22,930 nucleotides of DNA, taken from assembly GCA_029880275.1 (NCBI GenBank), contig JAOUOQ010000010.1, positions 1-22,930 on the forward strand, in the 5' to 3' direction. Of the stretch, positions 15,879 to 22,801 are shown in pieces (the stretch's first letter is position 1; the number at the start of each line of letters is the position of its first letter). Origin of the DNA: Candidatus Aminicenantota bacterium. Its GTDB lineage: Bacteria > Acidobacteriota > B3-B38 > Guanabaribacteriales > B3-B38. The notes under the pieces are model-generated. The model did not search any database. It was not told the DNA's origin and was given only the letters and a program-made list of their open reading frames with translations. A program made the translations under genes and the position numbers.

Positions 15879-16154
15879 CTATTTGTTGATAAGTTCCTTC
15901 AGTTCTCTACCGGGTTTAAAATAAGGTATCCGCTTAGCGGGTACCTGCACCTTTTCCCCGGTTTTGGGATTTCGACCCGTGCGAGCTCTTCTATTACGGA
16001 GCCGGAAACTGCCAAAGCCTCGGAGCTCTATCTTCTCGCCCCGATGTAGAGCATCGATGATACTTTGAAGAACTGTACTCACTATAACTTCGGAATCTTT
16101 CTTCGGCAAATCGGCAGCCTTAGCCACCTCGGCAATTAATTCCGCTTTGGTCAT
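15879..16154 (-). CDS. hup: HU-family DNA-binding protein
   Basis: HU/IHF proteins bend and compact DNA as dimers. The 91 residues begin MTKAELIAEVAKAADLPKK, the family N-terminus. They contain GFGSFRLRNRRARTGRNPKTGE, with the proline-tipped arm RNP that intercalates DNA, and end in YFKPGRELKELINK. AAAGGAG lies seven bases before the ATG. It comes 154 bases after rpsA. HU versus IHF cannot be decided with certainty; a lone gene of this kind usually encodes a homodimeric HU. Confidence 0.95.
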   Translation of the reverse strand: MTKAELIAEVAKAADLPKKDSEVIVSTVLQSIIDALHRGEKIELRGFGSFRLRNRRARTGRNPKTGEKVQVPAKRIPYFKPGRELKELINK

Positions 16155-16295
16155 ATTTTTACACTCCTTTTATTATAATGTAGTGAACTAAACTGCATTT
16201 TCTCTACTTTTTCACTGCTTAAGACTTTTGCCCTTTTTCTTAAGGGACTTAAAAAGAGGTCAATTGGCGCTCTTTTGCTCTTTTGCAGCGGAGAT

Positions 16296-16324
16296 GTCCA
16301 CAGGGCGCTCATTTTTCTGTGGAC
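16296..16324 (-). repeat. Inverted repeat spanning the rpsA stop codon
   Basis: GTCCACAG and CTGTGGAC form a perfect 8-bp inverted repeat with 13 bases between. The rpsA TGA stop (16309-16311) lies in the loop. As RNA it would be a stable GC-containing hairpin, but no U-tract follows, so it is more likely a 3'-end stabiliser or processing site than a terminator. Confidence 0.45.
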
Positions 16325-18147
16325 GGCGAAGCAGATTTTTTGTGTTTTCTTTTAGACTTTTCAAGCTGGCTAAGAGTCTTTTTGTCAATAACATCACCGA
16401 TAATCACCCCACCCCTTTCTGGGGCGAATTTTTCGATATCCACCTTTTCTTTGTCAGCTAAGTAAGCAGTCAGGCTCAAGCCAATCTTCCTTTCCTGGGG
16501 GTCGAGTTTAACTATCTTAAGGGTTAAAGTTTCACCAGCCTTGTATTTCTGCTTGGGGTCGGTGAGACGCTCTTTATCTAATTCGGATACATGGAGTAGC
16601 CCTTCAACTCCAGGGGTAAGCTCGACAAAAGCTCCGAAGTTAGTAATGCTGACAATTTTACCTTTAATCACATCGCCCATTCGGTGCTTCTTGAAGAATT
16701 CTTCCCAGACATTAGGGGTCATTTGCTTCAGCCCCAGCGATAGCCTCTGGCTTTCTGCATCGATATTCAGGATTACCGCCTCTACTATATCCCCTTTCTT
16801 AAGCATCTCGGAGGGATGCTTTATGCGTTTAGTCCAGGACATATCGGAGATATGTATTAACCCATCTATCCCTTCTTCTACTTCTACGAAAGCGCCAAAA
16901 TCGGTAAGATTTCTGAGCCTGCCTTTTATTACCGACCCGATACTGTATTTCTCTTCGATCATCTTCCAGGGGTTAGGCTCGGTTTGCTTTAGTCCTAAAG
17001 AGATCCGGCGCAAGGATTGGTCAATATGTAGCACCACAGCTTCCACAGTGTCTCCTATGGATACTATGCGGGAGGGATGCTTTATCCTCTTGTTCCAGGA
17101 CATCTCTGAAATGTGGATTAACCCTTCAATACCTTCTTCCAGCTCAATGAAGGCGCCGTAATCGGTGAGGCTCACCACCTTGCCGCGCACCCGGAAGCCA
17201 ACGGGGTATTTCTCCTCTGCTTTGAGCCAGGGGTCAGGGGTTTTCTGCTTGTAGCCCAGGGAGACCCTGTTGCTATCCCGGTCGAACTTCAAGACCACCA
17301 CCTCTACCTCGTCACCGATTACAAATAGCTCCGAGGGATGATTAACTCTCCCCCAGGACATATCTGTTATGTGAAGGAGTCCGTCGATACCCCCAAGGTC
17401 TATAAAGGCGCCGTATTCGGTGATGTTTTTGACAATGCCCTTGACTATCTCCCCCTCCGTCAGGGAAGCAAGCAGCTGCTCCCTTTTTCGGCGGTTCTCT
17501 TCTTCGATGACTACTTTTCTGGAAAGAACAATGTTCCCACGCCTTTTATTGAGCTTGATAACCTTCATCTCAAGCTCTTTACCTCTTAAGGTATCGAGAT
17601 TTCTTACCGGTCGCACATCGACCTGGGAGCCCGGGAGGAAGGCTTTCACGCCGATATCCACAGTCAACCCACCTTTTATCCGTTCGATGACCCTTCCGGT
17701 GACTACGCTATTTTCGTTATAAGCTTTTTCAATCTGGTCCCAGACCTTCATTTTCTCTGCTTTTTCCTTGGAGAGAACCAGATAGCCTTCCATATTCTCA
17801 ACATATTCAAAGAGCAGGTTCACCTTGTCACCAGATTTTACAGTTATATTGCCCTCGCTGTCTCTAAATTCTTGGAGGGGAACCAGAGCGTCAGATTTGT
17901 ATCCTATATCTACCAGAATCCAATTGCTGCTAACCTTGATTACGATTCCTTCGATAATCTCCCCCTCAGAAAAGCTCTTAAAGCTCTTATGATAGAATTC
18001 GGCTAATTGTTCGGAATCGAGTTCTTCTAATTTTTCCTCTGTAAGCTCGGGGGAAGGGTTATCCCCCTGGGTATCAGAAGAGTCTTTGTCTCCCCTTGTC
18101 TCCTCCTCGGTTTTAAGATTTTCTTTGGGGACCTCTTCGTCCATCAT
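16309..18147 (-). CDS. rpsA: 30S ribosomal protein S1, six S1 domains
   Basis: S1 binds mRNA and helps initiation on the 30S subunit. The 612 residues hold six S1/OB domains at about 62-130, 145-212, 231-301, 316-388, 403-475 and 490-561. Domains 3-5 are near-copies with the pattern YGAF[IV]-GLIHISEMSW. The first 55 residues are very acidic (DEE, TEEETRGDKDSSD), and the last 50 end in a lysine-rich tail (KSKRKHKKS). Both exceed the 557-residue E. coli protein. The start is one of two adjacent ATGs after AAGGAGG. Six domains match the Gram-negative-type S1 rather than the four-domain Firmicute form. A perfect-consensus promoter and a leader of about 105 bases lie upstream, and cmk precedes it as in many bacteria. 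Confidence 0.96.
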   Translation of the reverse strand: MMDEEVPKENLKTEEETRGDKDSSDTQGDNPSPELTEEKLEELDSEQLAEFYHKSFKSFSEGEIIEGIVIKVSSNWILVDIGYKSDALVPLQEFRDSEGNITVKSGDKVNLLFEYVENMEGYLVLSKEKAEKMKVWDQIEKAYNENSVVTGRVIERIKGGLTVDIGVKAFLPGSQVDVRPVRNLDTLRGKELEMKVIKLNKRRGNIVLSRKVVIEEENRRKREQLLASLTEGEIVKGIVKNITEYGAFIDLGGIDGLLHITDMSWGRVNHPSELFVIGDEVEVVVLKFDRDSNRVSLGYKQKTPDPWLKAEEKYPVGFRVRGKVVSLTDYGAFIELEEGIEGLIHISEMSWNKRIKHPSRIVSIGDTVEAVVLHIDQSLRRISLGLKQTEPNPWKMIEEKYSIGSVIKGRLRNLTDFGAFVEVEEGIDGLIHISDMSWTKRIKHPSEMLKKGDIVEAVILNIDAESQRLSLGLKQMTPNVWEEFFKKHRMGDVIKGKIVSITNFGAFVELTPGVEGLLHVSELDKERLTDPKQKYKAGETLTLKIVKLDPQERKIGLSLTAYLADKEKVDIEKFAPERGGVIIGDVIDKKTLSQLEKSKRKHKKSASPSTEK

Positions 18148-18253
18148 TAGACTAAATACCTCCTTATTTTGGTATCATTCCGATGTGCTTGCTTCAAACT
18201 ATAAAAATATGCCTCTGTAGGTATCAAAATATATAATATTAATCCTAATGTAA
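18148..18253 (-). promoter_or_regulatory. rpsA 5' leader with alternative SD-sequestering stems
   Basis: The predicted rpsA leader is about 105 bases. GGTATT overlaps the 3' end of the Shine-Dalgarno AAGGAGG (18159-18165). The complementary GATACC occurs twice upstream, at 18171-18176 and 18220-18225, so either copy could pair with it (five Watson-Crick pairs plus one G-U) and hide part of the ribosome site. S1 autoregulates its own translation in gamma-proteobacteria; a similar role here is inference. Confidence 0.4.
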
Positions 18254-18259
18254 CCATTG

Positions 18260-18287
18260 ATTATACTCAATTTTTAGTCGTTGTCAA
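18260..18287 (-). promoter_or_regulatory. Sigma-70-type promoter of rpsA
   Basis: Minus-strand -35 TTGACA (18282-18287) and -10 TATAAT (18260-18265) both match consensus exactly, with a 16-base spacer. It lies just past the cmk stop codon. Expected start is near 18253. Strength fits the high demand for S1. Confidence 0.88.
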
Positions 18288-18302
18288 GGGTAAAAAGTCT
18301 CC

Positions 18303-18980
18303 TTATCTAAATTTAATCCTGTCTAAGGTAAGGTTTAAGACCTCCTCTATAGTGAGGTCAGTGGTGTCGATGTAAATTGAATCTTCACGTCTGGTAAGAG
18401 GGGAGTGGGTACGCTGCGAATCGCTTTTATCACGACTCTCGATATCTTCTTTGACTTTTTCCTCGGAGGCTATGATTCCACTTTCTTTAAGCTCGAGATA
18501 ACGCCTATAGGCTCTTTCGGTAAGTGAGGCATCCAGATAGAATTTAAAATCGGCTTCAGGAAAGACCGTGGTGCATACATCCCTCCCTTCAGCAACCAGT
18601 CCCCCTCTAGCCCCAATCTCTTGCTGGATTTTCACCAAGGCCTGCCGCACTCCCAGGAAGCAGGAAATCTTGGATGCCGCTTCGCTCACCTGGGGATAGC
18701 GTATCTTATCCGAGACATCCTCTCCATTGATCATAATCCTGTAATCATCTCCAAGCTGGTGAAATTTGAAGGATGACTGCCTGGCTAATTGGCTCAATTC
18801 ATCTTCAGAGTTCAGCTTCATGTTTCTTTGCAGAGCCTTCCATGCCAAAGCCCGATACATTGCTCCGGTATCCAGGTAGTTATAGCCAAGCTTCCTTGAT
18901 AGCAGCTTGGCAATGGTGCTTTTGCCCGAGGCGGAAGGACCATCGATGGCGATTAATAATCTTTTCCTCGCCATTTTCAC
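18303..18980 (-). CDS. cmk: Cytidylate kinase
   Basis: Cmk phosphorylates CMP and dCMP. The 225 residues have the P-loop GPSASGKST (14-22), YLDTGAMYRA for nucleotide binding, VAEGRDVCTTVFPEADFKFYLDAS, and the lid-type ESRDKSDSQRTHSPL, all characteristic. The start taken is GTG (18978-18980), with AGGAG five bases upstream and a 4-base GTGA overlap with the hisC stop. An ATG two codons on (18972-18974) is possible but 11 bases from the same site. The hisC-cmk-rpsA order resembles the aromatic-pathway neighbourhoods common around cmk. Confidence 0.96.
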   Translation of the reverse strand: MKMARKRLLIAIDGPSASGKSTIAKLLSRKLGYNYLDTGAMYRALAWKALQRNMKLNSEDELSQLARQSSFKFHQLGDDYRIMINGEDVSDKIRYPQVSEAASKISCFLGVRQALVKIQQEIGARGGLVAEGRDVCTTVFPEADFKFYLDASLTERAYRRYLELKESGIIASEEKVKEDIESRDKSDSQRTHSPLTRREDSIYIDTTDLTIEEVLNLTLDRIKFR

Positions 18981-20065
18981 AGGCTCTCCTTCAGGGCTTT
19001 GATGAAGCGGAGGTTCTGCTGGTGGGTGCCGATGGTGACCCTCAGCTCCTGGGGGAGATTCCAGCTCCTCATAGGTCTGACTATCACACCCTTCCGCAAG
19101 AGCTTCTGATAGAGCTTATAGGAATCTTCTTGGAGAATGAGGAGGATGAAATTTCCCACCGAGGGGATAAATTCAACCTTTATTTTTTTGAGTTCTTCGG
19201 TGAGGAACTGATAACCCTCTCGGTTTACCTTCTTCCCCCTGTTTATGAACTCGTGGTCGTCCAGAGCAGCCATAGCCCCAACCTGGGCTAAGTGGTTGGT
19301 ATTAAAAAGACATTTCACCTTGATGAGGTATTGGATCAGTTCTTCGCGGGCAATGGCATAGCCTATGCGCAGACCAGCTAAGCCAAAGATTTTGGAAAAA
19401 GTCCTCAGAACGATAACCGGTCGCCCCTCTCTGACATATTTAAGGGAATCGGGATAAGCCGGGTCTTCGATATACTCGTAATAAGCCTCGTCCAGAGCTA
19501 CAACTATGTCTTCGGGAATGGAGTTTAGAAAGCGGTCAAACTCTTCACCGGTTACCATTGTTCCGGTCGGGTTATTGGGGTTGGCTATATAGACCAGCTT
19601 AGTATGAGGAGTTATGGCTTTTGCCATGGCGGGCAAGTCGTAGGTGTAGTTTATAAGAGGGACAGTGATCAGGTTCCCGTTTACTGCTTGTACTGCCAAA
19701 CGGTATACTAAGAAGGTCTGGTCCGCAACTACAGCGTAATCTTCTGGGCCAAGGAAAGCGCGGGCGATGTCTCCTAATATATCAGTTGTTCCATTGCCAA
19801 TGATGACTTGGTCCATTGATAAATTCAATATGGAAGCCAATTTTTGCCGAAGATAATACACTCCGTCATCGGGATAGTAATAGACTTCATTAATATGATT
19901 GTTTATGGCTTTTACGGCTAAAGGGGAAGCTCCTAAAGGGTTCTCGTTGGAGGCTAACTTGACCACATCTTTCAATCCAAGCTCCCTTTCTACCTCTGAG
20001 AGGGGCTTGCCCGGGAGGTAAGGTATTATTTTTTTAATATGCTCAGGTACAAGCTCTCTTTTCAT
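18977..20065 (-). CDS. hisC: Histidinol-phosphate or aromatic aminotransferase (HisC family)
   Basis: PLP-dependent class I/II aminotransferase of the HisC family. Seen are ELGLKDVVKLASNENPLGASP near the N-terminus, ANPNNPTGT, LDEAYYEY (PLP-binding Asp/Tyr) and the Schiff-base lysine K225 in RTFSKIFGLAGLRIGY. Length is about 362, as usual. Two in-frame ATGs exist. I chose 20063-20065 because AAAGGA lies eight bases upstream, whereas it abuts the earlier ATG (20072-20074). No other histidine gene is nearby, and the gene overlaps cmk. HisC paralogues in this setting (near aroA/tyrA/cmk) often act on phenylpyruvate or hydroxyphenylpyruvate, so an aromatic role is possible. Confidence 0.88.
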   Translation of the reverse strand: MKRELVPEHIKKIIPYLPGKPLSEVERELGLKDVVKLASNENPLGASPLAVKAINNHINEVYYYPDDGVYYLRQKLASILNLSMDQVIIGNGTTDILGDIARAFLGPEDYAVVADQTFLVYRLAVQAVNGNLITVPLINYTYDLPAMAKAITPHTKLVYIANPNNPTGTMVTGEEFDRFLNSIPEDIVVALDEAYYEYIEDPAYPDSLKYVREGRPVIVLRTFSKIFGLAGLRIGYAIAREELIQYLIKVKCLFNTNHLAQVGAMAALDDHEFINRGKKVNREGYQFLTEELKKIKVEFIPSVGNFILLILQEDSYKLYQKLLRKGVIVRPMRSWNLPQELRVTIGTHQQNLRFIKALKESL

Positions 20066-20532
20066 ATCATTCATCCTTTATGGTGTAAGACTTATTAATT
20101 TCTCCATAGCTCCCTGGATATGGGGAAAAGTAAATTCAGTATTTCTCACAAGCACATAGAAAAAATTGTTTAAACAACATTGTTAAAGTCCATTCTGAGG
20201 TCTCAAAATCATAGCGAAGCTAATTTATTTGATATTATTGCTCCTGGCACTCGAGATTGTAGATTTCAGTTTCACGACAGCTTGGAGTGGTGCTACCGAC
20301 AACTTTACTCTTGCTTCGGTATTTCTAAATCACAAAGCAATGTAAATTTTTGCTGCTCAGACTGGTGTGAAATTCTATAATCAGTAAGTAAACCCTTCCT
20401 CTGCACTGTGGACGAAGATGGTAGCCATTCATTTTTGGCTTTTCTAATTTGTGAGCATCCAGAAAAGCGCAACCTTCCTTTCTATTTCGAGGTCATGTGG
20501 TCTGATGCTGCATCCGAATTGAAACCGGTTCA
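20066..20532. other. 467-bp region without a confident gene
   Basis: The region lies between the tyrosine phenol-lyase stop and the hisC start. No terminator, tRNA or strong promoter was found. On the plus strand one frame stays open from 20174 to a TAA at 20378-20380 and again to a TGA at 20537-20539. The second part (for example HSFLAFLICEHPEKRNLPFY) looks protein-like but has no start or ribosome site, so it may be a decayed gene or chance. A perfect 12-bp palindrome TTGTTTAAACAA lies at 20166-20177, about 100 bases before hisC. A 25-codon minus-strand frame (20078-20155) ends 12 bases before the chosen hisC start. Confidence 0.5.
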
Positions 20533-21975
20533 TTATTGAGCGCCAATTTCCTTTTTGAAGGTTTCACCTAACTTTGATCCCCAATTATCTAAGGGCTCTA
20601 ACTTACCAAAGAAGAACCTGAGCACTGGCGGTTCCTCAATGAATTTTAAGCCTTTCACCATATCCCGGTGCTGGTACAGCCAATGTAGTCTGTCTACCAC
20701 ATATTCAATATGAGATACGGTATAAACCCTTCGGGGAACTGCAAGCCGAGCCAATTCCAGATCTGAATATACCTCGTTTCCGTCTTGGTCCCGGTCCATG
20801 GAAATAGTGCCTCTTTCCATGCTCCTTACCCCGGATACGATGTAAATGGCTGCAGCCAGAGCACCGGCGGGATACTGAGATTGAGGAATATGGGGTAAGA
20901 ACATCATGGCATCGACATGACAGGCCAGCCCGCCCGGCGGAGTAACTACCGGGATTCCGTATTCAATAAACCTTTCAGCAAAATATTTGACCTGTTCTGC
21001 AGCGCTTCCGGCAACACTTATGTCGGTCATCTCCCTTAGCCCGACCGCCATAGCTTCGATCTCTTTGGTTGACATCCCTCCATAAGTGAGAAAGCCTTCA
21101 TAAACCGGAAGCCAGGGCTTTATCTCTTCATAAAATTTTTTATTGTTGGTAGCGATAAATCCCCCTCTTACGCAACTGCTTTTCCTCGCACTCAGGTAGA
21201 ACAGGTCGGCAAAGCTCATAATCTCCTTGATTATCTCTTGAATACTTTTGTTTTTATATTCTTTTTCTCTGATTTTTATGAAATAGGCATTCTCGGAGAT
21301 TAAGCTTCCATCTACTACCAAAGGAATATTATACTCCGAGCAGACCCGCTTTACCTCTTTAAGATTTTCAATCGAAAAGGGTTGACCGCCGAGCAGATTG
21401 GTGGTCGCCTCCATCCGCACAAACGGTATCTTACTCGCTCCATATTTCTTAATAGTGTCCTTTAGCTTTTGGATATCTAAATTACCCTTGAAGGGGTGTG
21501 TGCTCTGCGTTTTGAGGGCTTCATCTGCATAAATTTCTAGGACTTGTCCACCAACAAGCTCGATGTGCGCTTTGGTAGTGGTAAAGTGATAGTTCATAGG
21601 GATAATGTCACCGGGCTTAATGAAGACCTTGGCTAAAAGATGCTCCGCCGCCCTTCCCTGGTGTGTGGGCAGAACATAACGAAAGCCTAACACATCTTCT
21701 ATCACGCGGGCTAACTTGTAAAAGCTTTCACTGCCAGCATAGGCATCATCGGAAACCATCATCGCTGCCAGTTGATTGTCGCTCATGGCATTTGTTCCGC
21801 TGTCGGTGAGCATATCAATGAATATATCTTTAGTTCTGAGGGCGAAGGTGTTGTAGCCACCTTCTTTGATAGCCTTGAGCCTCTCTTCAACCGGCGGCAA
21901 ACTGGTTTTTTGTACAATCCTTACTTTGTGCATCTCTACTGGTATCTCTTTTCCTGTAGATAGTCTTATGTTCAT
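20533..21975 (-). CDS. tpl: Tyrosine phenol-lyase-type beta-eliminating lyase
   Basis: PLP enzyme of the tryptophanase/tyrosine phenol-lyase family; TPL splits tyrosine into phenol, pyruvate and ammonia. It has 480 residues against about 456 in Citrobacter, with short extensions at both ends. Family blocks include DIFIDMLTDSGTNAMSD, LPTHQGRAAEHLL and GVRSMERGTIS. TPL rather than tryptophanase determinants are present: T132 (Thr124 of TPL; Asp in tryptophanase), M386 and R388 (Met379/Arg381), and F454 (Phe448; His in tryptophanase). PLP Lys is K265 and the pyridine Asp is D222. Odd: D-A-T-R becomes D-G-S-L (Arg217 to Leu225) and S-G-K-K-D becomes S-A-R-K-S. GGAGG is five bases before the ATG. 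It has its own promoter. Confidence 0.88.
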   Translation of the reverse strand: MNIRLSTGKEIPVEMHKVRIVQKTSLPPVEERLKAIKEGGYNTFALRTKDIFIDMLTDSGTNAMSDNQLAAMMVSDDAYAGSESFYKLARVIEDVLGFRYVLPTHQGRAAEHLLAKVFIKPGDIIPMNYHFTTTKAHIELVGGQVLEIYADEALKTQSTHPFKGNLDIQKLKDTIKKYGASKIPFVRMEATTNLLGGQPFSIENLKEVKRVCSEYNIPLVVDGSLISENAYFIKIREKEYKNKSIQEIIKEIMSFADLFYLSARKSSCVRGGFIATNNKKFYEEIKPWLPVYEGFLTYGGMSTKEIEAMAVGLREMTDISVAGSAAEQVKYFAERFIEYGIPVVTPPGGLACHVDAMMFLPHIPQSQYPAGALAAAIYIVSGVRSMERGTISMDRDQDGNEVYSDLELARLAVPRRVYTVSHIEYVVDRLHWLYQHRDMVKGLKFIEEPPVLRFFFGKLEPLDNWGSKLGETFKKEIGAQ

Positions 21976-22035
21976 CTTTACCTCCTTACTTTTGAATAAT
22001 GACTGTACTATTCACCCCATATTATGCGATAACTA

Positions 22036-22063
22036 ATACTACCATAAAATAGAGTAATATCAA
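22036..22063 (-). promoter_or_regulatory. Promoter of the tyrosine phenol-lyase gene
   Basis: On the minus strand -35 TTGATA (22058-22063, 5 of 6) and -10 TAGTAT (22036-22041, 4 of 6, with the TGG extension) are 16 bases apart. Start would be near 22029, about 54 bases before the ATG. The gene thus appears to be transcribed independently of scpAB. Confidence 0.65.
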
Positions 22064-22090
22064 GAAAAAAATCCCTATTTGAGTTAATAG

Positions 22091-22118
22091 CAACTTATTT
22101 ACCGACTTTCTTAAGTTG
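22091..22118. repeat. Inverted repeat upstream of the tyrosine phenol-lyase promoter
   Basis: CAACTTA and TAAGTTG form a perfect 7-bp inverted repeat with 14 bases between, starting about 28 bases upstream of the -35 box. That is a typical place for an activator or repressor site. No TyrR-type box (TGTAAA-N6-TTTACA) is present. A second, weaker pair (TAGGCA/TGCCTA) lies further upstream in the same 271-bp gap. Confidence 0.4.
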
Positions 22119-22246
22119 AAATAACAGTAATAGGCATTAAAGCATCAGACTTACTGCCTAAGAATCACCCTTTTGCTTTTAAGTCTTTTACCGGTCAGCT
22201 AAACGAGGTTGATTTACAGCGGTAGATTTATTGGTTAACCTCAGGG

Positions 22247-22801
22247 CTATTTCTCCTCCTTTTTATCCTCAGAGGTGATAATTTGCTCAAATTCCTCTAA
22301 GGTGGGTAGCTCCGATAGGTTTTTTAAGCCAAAGTGGATCAGGAATTCCCGGCTGGTCCTATAAATAAGGGGACGTCCAACCACCTTCTTTCTCCCCTTT
22401 ATTTTAATAAGCCGCTTTTCTAATAGGGTCTTCAAAACTCCGGTGGAATCAACTCCCCGGATGGCGGAGATTTCAGGATTAGTGATGGGCTGTCGGTAAG
22501 CAATCATAGCCAGAGTCTCCAGAGCCGGCAGCGAGAGCTTTATTTTTGAAGAGAGGGCGAAGTGCTTTTTTATCCATCGATCGTATTGAGGCCGGGTAAC
22601 TATCTGGTACCCCCCGGCTACTTCTATAATGCTTACCCCACGGTTATCATCGTTGTAATCGGATATCAGCTCATTGAGAGCCTCATGTATTCTCTTTTCT
22701 TCTGCTTCATCAATAACTTTGAACATCTGCTCCATAGAGATGGGTTCGGAAGAAAGGCAGAGAAGGGCTTCAATTATGGCTTTAAGCTCCCTCTTTTCCA
22801 T
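22247..22801 (-). CDS. scpB: Segregation and condensation protein B
   Basis: ScpB is a winged-helix partner of ScpA in the SMC condensin complex. The 184 residues contain the family signature ALETLAMIAYRQPITNPEISAIRGV and GRKKVVGRPLIYRTSREFL. The frame is open further upstream, but the start was placed at ATG 22799-22801. There the protein begins MEKRELKAIIEALLCLSSEPIS like relatives, and GGGAG lies nine bases upstream. This start overlaps the scpA end by 20 bases, a sign of translational coupling. No promoter is expected between the two. Confidence 0.95.
   Translation of the reverse strand: MEKRELKAIIEALLCLSSEPISMEQMFKVIDEAEEKRIHEALNELISDYNDDNRGVSIIEVAGGYQIVTRPQYDRWIKKHFALSSKIKLSLPALETLAMIAYRQPITNPEISAIRGVDSTGVLKTLLEKRLIKIKGRKKVVGRPLIYRTSREFLIHFGLKNLSELPTLEEFEQIITSEDKKEEK

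Noticed and set aside
16171..16180. TATAAT just upstream of the HU gene
   Set aside because: It is so close to the start codon that transcription would begin inside the ribosome binding site, and no -35 box is present.
16541..17161. 206-codon plus-strand open frame opposite rpsA
   Set aside because: It is the antisense shadow of repeated S1 domains, with no ribosome site or family motifs.
16800..17400. Regularly spaced similar DNA blocks that might suggest a repeat array
   Set aside because: They are the tandem S1-domain coding repeats of rpsA, not CRISPR or a non-coding repeat.
20078..20155. 25-codon minus-strand frame just before hisC, a possible leader peptide
   Set aside because: It has no ribosome binding site, no run of His or aromatic codons, and no attenuator-like terminator after it.
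22190..22225. TGTAAA followed by GTTTAG, resembling a TyrR box upstream of tyrosine phenol-lyase
   Set aside because: The spacing and the second half-site do not match TGTAAA-N6-TTTACA.
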